From NCBI GenBank assembly GCA_003550305.1, contig QKYT01000341.1, forward strand, positions 23,652 to 87,651: DNA of 64,000 bases, read 5' to 3'. This document shows positions 46,578 through 59,860 of this stretch, in pieces. The notes below the pieces were generated by a model that was given only the letters and a program-made list of their open reading frames with translations, did no database searches and was not told the DNA's origin. The position numbers and the translations under genes are program-made. This DNA comes from Glomus cerebriforme (taxonomy: Eukaryota > Glomeromycota > Glomeromycetes > Glomerales > Glomeraceae). The number at the start of each line of letters is the position of its first letter. The stretch's first letter is position 1.

Positions 46578-46898
46578 ACTCTATTTATTTGTCATTTTTT
46601 TCAGTAAATATTTTAATTAAAAGATCATGTAAATTAAAAAATATATTTATTTAGGCACCTATGGATCAATATGAAATTAATATATAATTATTGTATTAGT
46701 TTTTTAAAAAAATAAAAATAAGATTGTCCGTTTTTTTTTAGAAATAAATAATCTTTACATATCTCTGAAGTAAAAAAAAATTTAATTTATATTATATTTA
46801 TATATGGATATTGGTTCAAATTCACCTAAATATAATAATAATATATACCTTTTTGACAATTTTAACCTATATATACACATTATAATCAGTAAATATAT
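46578..46898. other. short convergent intergenic region
   Basis: 321 bp of AT-rich DNA between two 3' ends, with no feature beyond T and A runs. Confidence 0.5.
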
Positions 46899-49800
46899 TT
46901 ATAACAATTTTTTGAATCCAAAGAATTTACCCTTTGATCCATTTTTACTACTACCAGAACTACTTGTAATCTCATCAATATCATTTCTTCTTTCTTCATT
47001 AAGAGGTAAACTTGCTGATCTTGGTTTATGTTTTTTAACAAATATAGAAGAAAACATAGTATCATTTTTGCCACCCTTTTTATTTTCGGTATTAATAAGA
47101 GTTCCAACTTTAATTTCAGTAGAAGATTGCCTTTGATGATGTTTTTGTAATAGAGATTGCTCTTGCATTTCTTTTAATAAACTTGAAGTCGAACCGGATT
47201 TTCTTCGACTATGATAAAGGGGAATTGGATTTTCTGACATATTATCATTTTTAAGAATGCTTGTCGGCTGTATAGTGTTTGCTCTTATTTGATCGGTTGC
47301 AACAGTACAACGATTTTTAAGAACTTTTGAGAATTCATATTTCTTAAATCTATCAGGATTACTATATCCGTGACTTGATGAATTAGAATCATTTGATGCT
47401 CTAGAAGCTAATGATGCCAAACTTAAAGTACTATCTCTACGTGATATTAGTCCACCACGTGAAATAGGTCTCGGTCCTTTTAATATCCATTTAAATTGTT
47501 CCATTGCCGCTTCTTGATTACCAAATTGTTTATAAAATAATTCGCCAAGCTATTTAATGAATTAGAGCCAATAAATTAGTAAAATATATAAATAAACAAA
47601 TAAATCTACAAATTCATCGAAAATTTTACCTCGTATCTACAATGTGGAATAACCCATGTTTCTGAAACTACTCCAGTTTCCATCATTAAACATTCACAAA
47701 GTGTTTTTTGTGCTATTGTGGGATCATCTTTGTTTAAGAATTTTTCAAATACTCCACGAATAAGTAAATATACAGCATTAGTATCTGGATCGATTGGTTT
47801 ATCTTTATTCTCCCAAGTAGACTCTAATAAATTTGCCCATCTCTTTTTTAATTCTAAAGGCATATAAAAAATATCTCTTCTTAAATATAATATAATAAAT
47901 ATTAAAAATGGTGTAACCGATTTCTTTTCTACGACTTTGGCAGAATGACGTCCTGCAAATTTATTATATCTATTAGCTTTTGGTTCTTTTTTATCAGAAG
48001 AATTATTTCCTCCCACTCCAAATCCAACTAATCCACTCGCACTTGTACCTAATAATCCAATACTATTTGCTACACTACTGCTATTTTCATTACTTTGGTT
48101 TGTCATGGCTTTTGTTTGTTTAAGGACATCTAAAGCTTCTTTCATTGCCATTTGACCTGATTTAAGAATAAGATAACATCCTGCTAAACATAATCCACAA
48201 AATGGTCTTAATTCAAATTCAAAGAATTGTAATAATGAATTATCTTTCTTCGTACTTCCATCTCTCGAAAGTAAACGTGAGGATGATCCATGAATTGATC
48301 CATGAAGTCTTATGGATCCATTTTTACCCGTAAATACTATTGTATTACCATAAAATAATAATTCAAATATATCTTTTGCCGCTATAAAATCAAAATTTAT
48401 TAAATATGTCATTCCTTTCTCAAATCTATAATTTGTACTTGTAATTCCAATCATTTCACAACTACTTATTCCATTTGTTATATGATTTATTGCTTCTTTT
48501 ATTTGTCCAATCTTTCTTGCTTGTTGACATGCCATAAATAAAAATGGCGAACTTTTTCTGTATAAAATATAATATTTGGTTACATAATTTAGTAAAATAA
48601 TTAAATATAAAAAAATATTTAACTTACGGATATTTGTTAACACATTCTTGTGTAATTAAACCGGCTTTGCTTAATGAAGATGTTGGATCAGCAAGTCCAC
48701 GTGAAAGGAATAAATAATTCACGAGAAGGAACAATGCAGCGAAAGGTGCTCTAACACCATCGCGAAAATAGCAACTCTCTAACATTTGGATACCTTGTTC
48801 ACGTTCAGCATTAAATCCAATCGCCTTTAATATTGATTGAAATGAACCGGGAACAATTGATAAGATAAAATAAAAGACTCCAATTCCAAATTCCAAACAA
48901 TCTTCAATATCAGAATATATCTCTATACTATTATTAATCCCATCAAGTGTAACGTTTGATCCATCTTGATTATGATTTTTAATTCCACCGAAACCAACCA
49001 TATTACCTATACTTCCTCTTCTTAATATTGATCCTCCAAGACTCCATCTATTACTTGAACTACTTGATTCATGTTTATGAAAATCATTTTTTCCCGCATC
49101 TCCCTTAATTCGATCAATTTCATCCCGAACTTTTGAATAAGTTTTCCATGCTTTACGCAAATTGAATGCCCCTTTAATTTCACTTCCTCCAACAACTTGT
49201 AAAATTGCATGGAAAAGAAGAATATCTGCCATTGCTAATTCACAATCCCATCGATAATTTGCACGTAATGATACAAATCCTGCTTCATCTTCTGATGGAC
49301 TACTATTGGGGTTAATATATGCCTTCCATATATCTGTTCTAAATAGTGAAAATGATGTTTCCTATTAAAAAAAAAAAAAAGACTTAAATATTAGTTCTAT
49401 GAAATCTAAAAATTGTTGCTAATCCAAGTTATAAAATATCTTACAAAATCGTCCTTGTTTTCACAAACTTTTGTGGCCAATTTTTCGGCTTCTGTAAGAG
49501 CACTTGTTAATTCTGGATTTTCATTATCTGAAGATTGGCCTGTCATTAAATGCTTAACTAATTGCATTTCAGCATAAGTAACATTCCATCTTGGTATAAC
49601 ACTTTTAAACCGATTAAAAATTCCTTCTGCTTCATTAAATTCATTATTCCAAAATTTTTTTACTGCTATATTAAAACTATTTGTAAATATTGTTCGACTA
49701 TTACCATCACTACCTAAATTATTATTATTTTCATTCGTTGAATTGTTTGAATTTTTTTCATTATTATTTTGAATATCAACAAATAACATTTGAAGAGAAT

Positions 49801-52106
49801 TTGAAGGTTCCCGAGAATGATTCGATCTTCTGTTATTAACATTAATATTAATATTATTATTATTATTATTACTACTATTAAATACTTTATTATCATCAGA
49901 GTCAATTTCAATATTTCTGTAAGAATTTTTAATTGTAGATGAAGAATACTTTTCTTTTACAGTTAATGGATTTGATTCTTCTACTATCGGTGTCAATAAA
50001 ACATTGGTACCCTCTGGTGTTTTCGATAGATTATTATGTAGGCTAATTTTTTTATCGACAAGAATATTTGATTTGTGATCTTGTGTAATTTTTTCTTCAT
50101 TATTTTCGGTTGAAGCTAAAATCGGAACGCGAGAAGCCAAAGGTGACGATGATTTTGGTGTAAAATTACTATTATTAATTGAAGAAATAGTAGTTGGGAG
50201 TGTAATTAATAGATTCGAACGATTTTTAAATATAGACGACGTTTCTTTATCATTTGTTTCAGATGATTGTTCTTCTTGTTTATCAGATTTTTCAGACAAT
50301 TCGATCTTAGAATTAGTTTGTAAAGATAATTCAGAACTAAATGCAGCGGTCAATAAACTAGAATTAGGGGACATGATATGTCTATAATTAATATCCTTTT
50401 TACCATTTTTATTATTAATTATTTCGTAAGGTTCAGAAATCTCTTTATTTTTTGAAAAATCAAAATGATTCAAATTATTATTATCTAACTCAATTTTTTT
50501 CCTTTTCAAAGTAGACCATCTACCATTCCCAACTGGCGCACTCCCAACAAAATCACCATCACCTCTTGCAAAATTTGATTGAAAATTAAATTCGTCATCT
50601 TCATAATGAAAATTACCCAAACTTTCACTTGGATATTTGCGTAGAGTGTAAGCTTTTTCAAAGGAAGTTGAGGTTTTTTCATTATTAGAATTAATTTTAA
50701 TGTATTTAGTAGACTTTTTATTATGATTCTCTAACAAGAATTCATCATTTGAGTCAGAAGAACTATCCCCGACTCCTGTTGCAATAGTTTCATTATTTTC
50801 ATCATCAGATTCATCATCTAAAGCAGATGTTCTATAATCAAGACAATCTTCTTTGGGTGGTTGAAAATATACACTTTGTCGATCTCTAACACTTCCATCA
50901 CGACCGATGGAAGTTACAATTAATCCTTCATCCCCATAATTATCATTCAACAATAAAGAATCATCATTCAATAATAAAAGATCATCATCAACATCTGCTT
51001 TAATTGGCAATGTGCTAAAAGTACCATTACTATTATGGTCACCATTCTCTTGTCCATTCGATTGTTCATTATCTTGAATTTCTTCTGCAATATTCCTACT
51101 CTTACGTTTATGTAAAGGAAGTTCGCTATTTTGTGATTTCATTTTGTTTTTATATCTCTTTAATGATTTGGCACTTCCTCCTGAACTTACAGATGATACG
51201 ATCGGGATCGGTAGTGATGCGGATGTAGGAGTATTAAATGTTTTAATATTATTATAACTTCTTTTAGCTGCTAAAATATCAATTGCTGAACTAGTTATTT
51301 CACCGTCATTAATTAAAATGTCAATATCGTCACTACCATGAACAGTAGCACCATATGTTCGCGTATTTAAATTTGACGTTAAGCTTCTACGAAGTGTATT
51401 CAAAGGGCTAGATTGACTATAGTCTTCTTCCTCAAAAAATATATTACTATCTCGTAAATAATATGTCTGTCGTTCTTTATCAGTTACCAAAATGAAAGCT
51501 ATCCAATATATTTGAGAGATAAAGAACGAAGTCAAAAGAAAAATAGAGAGAAATCCTTCAAATGAATGTTTAGATTGAATGGTCTTAAATATGATGTACA
51601 TTGAAGAAATCTATTTTTAGCGAATTGATTTCTTAATTAGTAAATTAACTTAAACAAAACTGGTATTACAAACAACTTACCCCGCATGCACCTCCTATAA
51701 TCCAGCCCAAGTCCCTGATCCAAATTGATGAAGTCATTCCTAGTGCCACAATTATCCGAAATATTCCGAAACCAACCAAGTCCCATGAACTATCCCAAGA
51801 ACCTTTATGTATTGAGAACAGAGTAAACGCGGAAATTATAATTAGATCAAAAATTACAATTAATGTGAACGTAATGAGGAGTTTTGGTCTTGAAGGTGGT
51901 CGTCGAGAATTTGACACTGACACCAAGAGAAAAGGTTCAGAGTTGTTTAAATCTTCTACTGATGAAGGAATAGCATTGAAATTATTATAATTATAGCGAC
52001 TTGTGGAATATTCAAGGAAATTGGCCCGCAAAGTTCTCGTCAAACTTTGCCACTGTGAAAGTGGTTGTGTACCAAGACATTCTCTTTGAGTCAAATTCGC
52101 TTCCAT
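46899..52106 (-). CDS. membrane-domain plus IML2/TTC39-like (DUF3808) fusion protein
   Basis: Five minus-strand exons (51681-52106, 49445-51610, 48628-49361, 47630-48557, 46899-47549) give 1,634 residues. Residues 1-200 contain several hydrophobic helices (LLITFTLIVIFDLIIISAFTLF, FGIFRIIVALGMTSSIW, FEGFLSIFLLTSFF). About 450 Ser/Asn-rich, probably disordered residues follow. The remainder resembles Iml2/TTC39 proteins: FNEAEGIFNRFKSVIPRWNVTYAEM, ANYRWDCELAMADILLFHAILQ, GFGIFYFILSIVPGS-like helices, KIGQIKEAINHI, and a C-terminal Ser/Lys-rich tail. IML2/TTC39 proteins carry TPR-like repeats and are linked to lipid or inclusion-body clearance and mitochondrial or lipid-droplet function. One 2,166-nt exon physically joins the membrane and linker parts to the IML2 start, so the fusion is not an artefact of exon choice. 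Confidence 0.78.
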
Positions 52107-53421
52107 TATTTCAAATTCTACTTATGAAATAATTGAATGAATAGTATAAATTAAAAGTAGAATTTATGAAAAAGGTAGAAATGAAACAAAGGAAAAAGAA
52201 AATTAAAAGTTATTTCAAATATATGAGCACTCATTATTTGGTACAACGTATTTCCGATAAAATTCTCCTCCTGAATTTCTTATATTACAAATAAACATGT
52301 GAAAAGATTAGTGGGTCGAATGAAAGAAATTATTCGGCTGTTATTAATTAGCAATTAGTACTTACAATTTATGCTTAAAGATCAATCCAATATAGCAAAA
52401 AAAGGGTTTTTTCCCTCGTTTCTTTTATGGATCACGTGAGCATAAACATACTGAAATCTGGAAAACTGTTAAAACTGTTAATCTTTTATTTATTGTATAT
52501 AATAAAATAAAATGCTGTGGCCAACCAAATATTACACTTTTTTAAGATGATATCAAGTTTCTGTTCTTCTAATATTCGAATATAATAAATTATGTTACGT
52601 TAATTTTCCCATTGTAGAATTCCTTTATTCATCTTTTTAGGTAAATTTAATTTATGTATAATTTAAAGGTCAGATCAATCAAAAGTAGTAAAAATCCAAA
52701 GTTTTACATAAATCTTTTTTATCTGTTATCATTTTTAACGAAATATTGAAAAAAAAGAGACATTTGCAATTAGATAACGATTAAAAGAAATTTTAATAAC
52801 ATAATACTATTTTTTTTTTTTTTTTTTAATGAAGGACAGAAGGACAAATTTATTACCTATTCAGTGCGTATTTCCTACATGAACTATTGGTTCTCTCTGC
52901 TTTAGATGTTTGTTACGTCCTACGTGTAGCGTGTAATAGTGTATTTGATATGCTCTTTTCATTATTATTATTTTTATTTATTATTTTTCCTTGTAATACT
53001 AATATTGTATATTGACGATTCCTCCATCGCTTGCCTATACACTCTTTAATTTTTTTTTTCTTTTTAGATCGTTTCCTCTTATTGTATTATAACACATAAT
53101 AGTATTTAGAGGTTGGAACGACAATAAGTAAAATTTATTATTTTCGTATTTAATAATATCATTTAATAAAGTTATATAAAATTTGCAAAGTTCATCCTTT
53201 TTTCACTACTATATTTATTTCTATTTCTTTACGAAGACAAATTGTGTATTCAATGTTATGGTACGTTCAACGATTGTAAATTCTCCGCTTATAACTCATC
53301 CAACTTTACTTATAAACACGTAGAATATATATATATATTTTTTTTTGTAGTTTTAATAGACGAAACAATTTGTATCATATATACATATTTTCTATTTATT
53401 CACTTATTTAATTAATTAGAA
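52107..53421. promoter_or_regulatory. long divergent intergenic region
   Basis: 1.3 kb separates two divergent start codons. It is AT-rich, with a long T run (about 52809-52828) and a short GC-richer block (52910-52940). It must hold both promoters. I see no gene or bounded repeat. Confidence 0.4.
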
Positions 53422-55073
53422 ATGGATTTTGATTTAGATAATAAATCAGATTCTGCATCATCATCCAAAAGCGGCAGAGTCTCGAATACAATTCGACGTT
53501 CATTATCAAATATAACTTCATCGAAATCAACAGCTATAGATAATAATTCATCTAAACAAAAGGCTACTATAAAAAAATTAAAATCAAATCAAAGGCCCAA
53601 ATCTGCTCTTCCATTACCAAAATCTTCTTCAAATGCTCTTCCACGTGCTTCACTAATTCATAGTACAGCTGGCGATTTAATACCTCGTTCGAACCCAATA
53701 CCACGTCCACCTTCTACACCAACATTGCGTTCATTATCCTCTGATGATCCACCACAACTTCCACCGCTATTACCATCAATCACCCTTTCGCAAGATTATG
53801 CATCAGAATCATCATCTGCTACTTCCTCACCGTCAACTTCAAGCATAAATACAACATCTAGCATTCAATCACCATCAACAGCTTCTTTATCTTCTAATGA
53901 GACAACAGAAGATGATAATTCTTTGGATATTAAAGTTTTCTTGGCTGCACCACGTTTAACTCAACGTGTTAGATTAAAAAACGGAAGAGTTGTTAGTTTC
54001 TCTGAAGTAGGCGATAGAAATGGTTTTCCAGTTTTTGTCTTTTTAGGAATGGGTTGTGTAAGATATTTTATAGCTTTCTTTGATGACCTTGCTTCAAGTT
54101 ATGGATTAAGATTGATATGTCCTGATCGGCCAGGTGTTGGACTTTCAGATGATGTTAAAGTAGAAGAACAACAAGTATTGAAATGGCCAGGTAATGTACT
54201 TGTCATAAAATTTTAAAAAGTGAATTTAAATTTTATTTATTTAAACTAATTTTTTAATATTATTCTATTTTAAAAGATGTTATCAAGGAACTCTGTGAAA
54301 TGCTTAATATAGACAAATTTTTTATCATAGCACACAGCGCTGGTGCTCCATATGCACTTGCTTGTGCTATGAAGATTCCCGAACGATTACAAGGAACTAT
54401 ATATCTTGTATGTCCATGGGTGAGTACAACGGTTGCCAATAATTTTAAATGGCTGCGTTTCGTTCCTACACCTATTATGAAGTTCACCAACACTGCAGGT
54501 ATTTCTTTACAACAAATGATTCATGGAAGACAACCGTATTCTACTAAGCCATCACATCAGCGAAATTCTGGAGCTTTGGCTTCTCCAATGTCAAGCCTTG
54601 AAAAAAAACAGCAATTAGGACTTGCAATTCTTAAGGCTTCTTTTGCTGAAAATCTATCTGGTGCAAATAATGATTTGCTTATGTGTTTTGAGCGACGTCA
54701 TTCATTTGGATTTTCATATACAGATATTAATCATCCTGTGCATGTTTTTCACGGTACAAAAGATGAAAGAATTCCAGTTTCAGCAGTAAAATGGATGGAA
54801 GATAATATGCCTGATTGTAAATTATCATTGATCGAAGGTGGCAAACATTCTTTACTTTTACGTGCAGAGATCGTGGATACAATATTTAAAAGTATTGCTG
54901 TACAATTACATGTCAAGGATGAATGTCAAGTTTGCAAAATTTCATCTAAATGCTGGTTAATGGAAGAAGCAGAAAATGCTAAAAAATTAAAAGAGGAAGA
55001 AGAAAGGAAATTAAAGGAGGAAGAAGAGGAAAGATTACGGAAACAGCCCGTTGAGAATATTGCCTGTACATGA
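53422..55073 (+). CDS. alpha/beta hydrolase with disordered N-terminus
   Basis: Two exons (53422-54190, 54277-55073) encode 521 residues. The first about 170 residues are Ser/Pro-rich and probably disordered. The hydrolase core follows: RVRLKNGRVVSFSEVGDRNG, then FVFLGMGCVRYF (oxyanion region), LRLICPDRPGVGLSDD, and the nucleophile elbow IIAHSAGAPYALA (S277). Later come HVFHGTKDERIPVSAVKWM (acid Asp) and EGGKHSLLL (His), completing the catalytic triad. A Glu/Lys-rich coiled tail ends the protein. The substrate is unknown; lipase or esterase activity is likely. The single intron is 86 nt with a GTAATG donor. Confidence 0.85.
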
Positions 55074-55637
55074 ATTGGTTGTGGAGTTTGTTTATACATA
55101 AAGACTTAATTTTTATTTTATTTTATTGCATTATACCATTCTTAACAATAATTAGTAAAAAAACGAATGTAGGACATTGTTTTATTAACAAACACGTCAA
55201 TTTATTGTATTAATAGTAAAAGCATTTTTTTAAACTTCATTAATAATAAAACACAATTTGTTTTACCGTCAACCTTTAAAAATAAAAACCAAAAACGTGT
55301 AAAAGCGACGCAATCACAAATTCGTTTATAACATCAACCCGACCAAATAATATTATATATTTCTATTAAAATAGAGTTCCGACCATTAATTGTTTCTCAA
55401 AGTTTTTCGGATCTTCTTATAACATACTATAATTATTTGGTATCTATTGCCCTTATTTCCTTATGCACTAACAGCATACAACTTTCTTTTTTTTTATATT
55501 AATAATATTTGCTACATATATCACTATTAAGGTATGGAAAATAACCAAATTACCAGATTACGCCTACATTAAACCCTATCATTACTAACAAAACCAAATT
55601 AGGCAATAACAAGTCCTGTAAGGGAATAGGCTCTCAC
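55074..55637. other. intergenic
   Basis: 564 bp of AT-rich sequence between the hydrolase stop and the Fanzor relic right end. No gene was recognised. Confidence 0.5.
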
Positions 55638-55653
55638 GTCAGCCTAAGCTGAC
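55638..55653 (-). other. perfect hairpin overlapping the Fanzor stop codon (omega-RNA candidate element)
   Basis: GTCAGC and GCTGAC form a perfect 6-bp stem with a CTAA loop. The TAG stop of the Fanzor-like frame (55644-55646) lies within it. In TnpB elements the guide omega-RNA overlaps the 3' end of the gene and the element's right end, so a structured RNA here would fit; that is inference from one hairpin. Confidence 0.4.
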
Positions 55654-57010
55654 TCTTTTTCCTTTTTTGTGAGATATCGTAAGAGAATATTACGAGCACC
55701 ATTTATATCCCTATCAAGTTTTGTTTTGCATTGGGAACAGCAAAATTCTTTAGATCTGCTTAGTTTTTTATGAATATATTCACAGAATCTGCAAGTTTTG
55801 CTTGTGTATTCTTCTGTACAAATTACAACTTGATACCATGGATATTCACATGCCTTATGGATCAAATGCTGTTGAAAGCGAAAATGTGACCATGTACACA
55901 TGGCTCGAGCAGTCTTGGATCCAATTCATCATTACCCACGTCGAATCATTTCTTGAGTGTGGAATTCAGGTAGTAATATAATACGATAATTCTCACAAAG
56001 CCATTTAACCAGCTTATAATGACAATCATTCATAAGACAGCAGATTTTCTTGTGAAGTCATAACATAACATGATGCAATCTACAATTAAAAGTAATAAAT
56101 TCAAATAAATAAATAATTAATAAATAAATTTTACCTGTAACGTTTTTGCTTATTTCTTTTTCCATGAATTTGATCACGCTTGCTCTGGAGTTTGTCATAT
56201 GCATAATATAACCTGTAAATTCGGCTAATGTCATTTTTACTCCATTCAACAGCCATTCCACTCGGATCATAACCTGTCATGAATGTACACATACCTGGAT
56301 CTAGAAAAATCACTCCTGATCCTTTCTATTAAATTATTAAATATATAATTAATTAAAGTTTTATAATAAATAAAATAAATAATATAATAAAAAAATAGAT
56401 AAGAACCTTTTGAAACATAGGACCTTGGTTTTCAGCCCATATTTCAAGTGGTCTGGGTATGCAAAGGTAAAATTCACCAAGTTGATTCACAACAAGGTGG
56501 CTATCATACTCAAGCTTATTTGGAAGAGATTCTGCTGACTTCATTTTAAGAAGAAATAAAAATTCACCATGAGACTTACCCCAATGTTTAGAATGTATTA
56601 CAATTGATTGGTAAGGATCTTTTTGGAATGGAACTTCATCTTAAATTTTTTATGATTGGCAGCAGAATTGGTAGAATATCCTTTAAGCAGATCATTCATA
56701 GCCTTATCTCATATATCATAAGGTGTTTTCATGACCTACTTAAGTTCTGCATTATTCCTAAAATTTACAGTATTAAGACATTATACCCACAAATCCTTCT
56801 TATTCCGGTTGACACCTTCTTTTTTGACTGCGGAAAGACATTGATTGTATATCTAGCGTATTGTTCCTATCTATCGTCTGAGTTTTAGCCATTCTTCTTG
56901 TGTAGGAAAAAGATAGATATATCATGCTTTACCCACTGAAATCTTGGAACTTTTGGACTTAGGCAACTTCTTGTCTTCTTCTGCAATCGGTGACTGAACA
57001 TATTCTATTA
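55644..57010 (-). pseudogene. broken Fanzor/TnpB-like RNA-guided nuclease gene
   Basis: A single minus-strand line of homology runs from about 57010 to the stop at 55644. N-terminal marks are IYLFPTQEEWLKLRR, IYNQCLSAVKKEGV and DKAMNDLLKGYSTN. Then come DPYQSIVIHSKHWGK and GEFYLCIPRP. The RuvC-like core is present: FLDPGMCTFMTGYDPSG (first Asp), LLPEFHTQEMI (Glu), and DRDINGARN (last Asp). Between the last two lies a zinc ribbon, CRFC...CCSQC. Two introns fit: about 56309-56398 (GTTCTT donor, tentative) and 56081-56135. The gene is dead. It has several in-frame stops (TGA or TAG where Arg or Trp is usual), three consecutive stops near 55915-55923, and a frameshift near 56615-56625. Fanzors are eukaryotic relatives of TnpB. 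Confidence 0.85.
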
Positions 57011-58318
57011 TGTCTTACCACAAAAACTGTAACAGTAAGTTTGACAGTTTTACTACTTTTGGTATAGACATTTATACTGAATATCATGAGTTGAGTCCCA
57101 TTTTTTTCAAAAATTCATTTTACAAGCTCAAATCTGAAATGACACAATCGGTCCTAATAAAAAAAGTTAGTGAAATAGTAAAGACAATAGAAATTAAAAT
57201 AAATATAGTCAGACCCCTATATAATTACCTCCATATAATCACACCTTTTTATAATCACCTATTTTTATGTAACTGACTTAAAGTTAGTCAAAAAACCCTT
57301 CTTTAATCACATATATATTATAATCACTATCACCAAAAAATAATTAAATGTACATATTAGTTTTATTAATATAAAAGTCTCTTTATAATCACATAATTTC
57401 TGATTGGCTGTAGATTTTTAGTGATCATTTGCATTGTGCATATATAAACCTATATAAACGTGTAGTATTTGCAATTTTAAAATGCCACTTTACCTTCTAC
57501 ACATAATATTATGGTTCCAAAAAGACAAGTTAAAAAACATAGGTCAGCTATTAGTAATGATATTAAACATCAAATTTGTAAATGGACTGAAGCTAATAAA
57601 AGTAAGATACACATAGAAATTGCTAATTACTTTAATAAAAAATATCCAAATTTAATAATTGAAAGAAGTACAGTATCAAAAATCTTATTACAGAAAAAAA
57701 AAGTGGAAAACTGTATTAAAAAATGAATAATCTAATAAAACTTTTAAATATAAATCAGTTAAATTTCCTATGCTTGATTCTACTATGAATATTTGGGTAA
57801 AAAATGTAACAGCAGGAGGTGTAGTTCTTACAGATTTACTTATTAAAGAAAAAGCAAAAATTTTTGCTAAAGTGTTTAATATACAAGAAAATCAGTTATG
57901 TTTTTCTAATGGATGGTTGGATAGATTTAAAAAATGAAATAATATTTGAAAATATCATTTGCATGAAGAATCAGGAAGCGTACCATTAGGATCTCTTCTA
58001 GAAGAAAGAATAAAATTACATTAACTTCTGAGTCGATTTACTCTTGATCAAATCTATAATATTGATGAAATAGGTCTTTTTTATAGAATGACACTAAATC
58101 AAATACTTTCATCAAGACCAATTCTTGGTTAAAAAAAAGATAAAACCTGAATAATTGTTTTACTTGGTACAAATGCACTTGGTACAGATAAATTAAAACC
58201 ATGGGTAATTGGTAATTCAAATCGTCTAAGAGCTCTTTTTCATGTTAATTTTGATCATCTTCTAGTTCATTATCATGGAAATCCTAAAGCATGAATGAAT
58301 TCTGCAATTTTTAAAGAA

Positions 58319-59256
58319 GTAATTTTATAATTATTATATTTTTATAAATAATAAAATAATAAAATAATATATTATCGCTATTTTCAAAATAGTGCGATCT
58401 CAAAATAAGCAACAGTAAACAAATTCAAATTCAAATTTTGTGTAATATAAAGATTTTAGCCAATTAAAGTATAATTCTAGTCACATGATCATGAACGAAA
58501 ATTGCAAAAACTCTTTTATAATTTAAAAAAAAACCAAAACATCCNATTCCTTTTATTTAATAATTCAAATCTAGAAGATAACTATATATATAAACGCTTA
58601 GATTAGTTTATTAATTAAATTTTAACAAAAATATTAGAATATTACTTCAATAATTAAAAATATTTCAAAAAAAAAATTAAATATCTTGAAGTTAATAGAT
58701 AAAAAACAAATACTTGACAATATTACAAATTAGTAGCAGTTACTATTAATGAATACATTATAAATTAAGACACTCAGTTATCTTATATTCATTGATTAAA
58801 TGCTAATATATACTAATATCAAATAAACTAATTAGTAAAATAGTATAGATTCTTTAAGATCAGTAGAGTTAAAGAAAAGGTTTAACTTCAAATTATAGAA
58901 ATTTGAAACAAAAAACCAGAATACTTACATTTTTTTTGTTATAAAAGAAATTTGCAGTATTAACTATAAACTTTACAAAAAATTCGCAATAGATTTAAAA
59001 AATTCGCTAAAATTCACTTAGTAAGAGCACTTCTTTTTATAAATTCAAGGGAAGAAAACTGTCTTACACCTACAAAATTTAGTTCTTAGTAAATAGATGA
59101 CTTATATTTTATAAATGTAAAAGAAATTCATAACGTTTATAATATGCTTTAAGAAAGTTCACAAAGATTTGTAAAATTTACAAATTTTTTACCCAATATC
59201 ACATGATTAAAGATCACATCTTTTTGAAAATAGTGATAATATTATAATATTTATAG
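58319..59256 (+). other. transposase intron 1 enlarged by an insertion
   Basis: The donor GTAATT at 58319 and acceptor TTATAG ending at 59256 join GAA to GTG in frame (KEV-LLDID). The 938-bp length equals a 74-bp intron plus an 862-bp insertion and its extra TA. Confidence 0.7.
58375..59236. mobile_element. mariner-like MITE nested in the pogo intron
   Basis: The left end TCGCTATTTTCAAAATAGTG matches the minus-strand reading of the right end, TCACTATTTTCAAAAAGATG, as an imperfect inverted repeat continuing for about 30 bp. TA flanks both sides (58373-58374 and 59237-59238). The 862-bp interior is non-coding. The TIR style and TA duplication fit Tc1/mariner. Confidence 0.65.
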
Positions 59257-59725
59257 GTGTTGTTAGATATAGATAGGCATTTTCAATTACAAAATAAGAA
59301 AATTTTACTTTTAATTGATAATGCTCCTTCTTATTTTGATTCAACTTATTATTTACCAGATGAAGTAAATGATAATAATGAAATAGAAGCATCTACTAGT
59401 ACAACACGTAAATATAATTTTATTGTTATTAATATAAATTTTTATTTTAAATTAGAATTTATTTGACAGTCACTGGAAGTAAATTTAATAGAAATTCATC
59501 AATGGTGAATTTTACCTTGATTTTCATAATGCATTTTTTTATATTTTAAATTTCACCTATTTATATTAACCATTTTTGGTTAGTAATTTTTACCTGATTT
59601 GTTTTTTTTNTTTCATTTCTTTTTCATATTTTTTTTGTTTCTTTCTTTTTATTATTTTGTAGGTAATAGTAATATTATACTATTGATTTTTAATATCTTG
59701 TAAGTAATAATGATTGTATTTCTTT

Positions 59726-59860
59726 CTCTTCACGTGACAAGTTATGCTTTTCTTTCATAGAGGATATATTCGTGATTTATCTTTCATAATTATGTATTCT
59801 TTTTAGAACTTCAATAATTATAATAAATACGATTAACTTGTCTTAAAAAAAAAAAAAAAA
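59726..59860 (+). mobile_element. short polyA retroposon with 17-bp target duplication
   Basis: AATGATTGTATTTCTTT is repeated exactly at 59709-59725 and 59861-59877. Between lies CACGTGACAAGTTATG followed by AATAAATACGATTAACTTG, TCTT and a polyA run. The last about 115 bp match the 3' end of the insertion at 31699-32347 (CGTGACAAGTTAC, GAGAGGATGTATA, AACTTGTCTAAAA). It is a strongly 5'-truncated member of that family. Confidence 0.85.

Noticed and set aside
57010..57276. 88-codon plus-strand open frame
   Set aside because: It spans the gap between the Fanzor relic and the pogo terminus and crosses the transposon boundary, so it is unlikely to be a gene.
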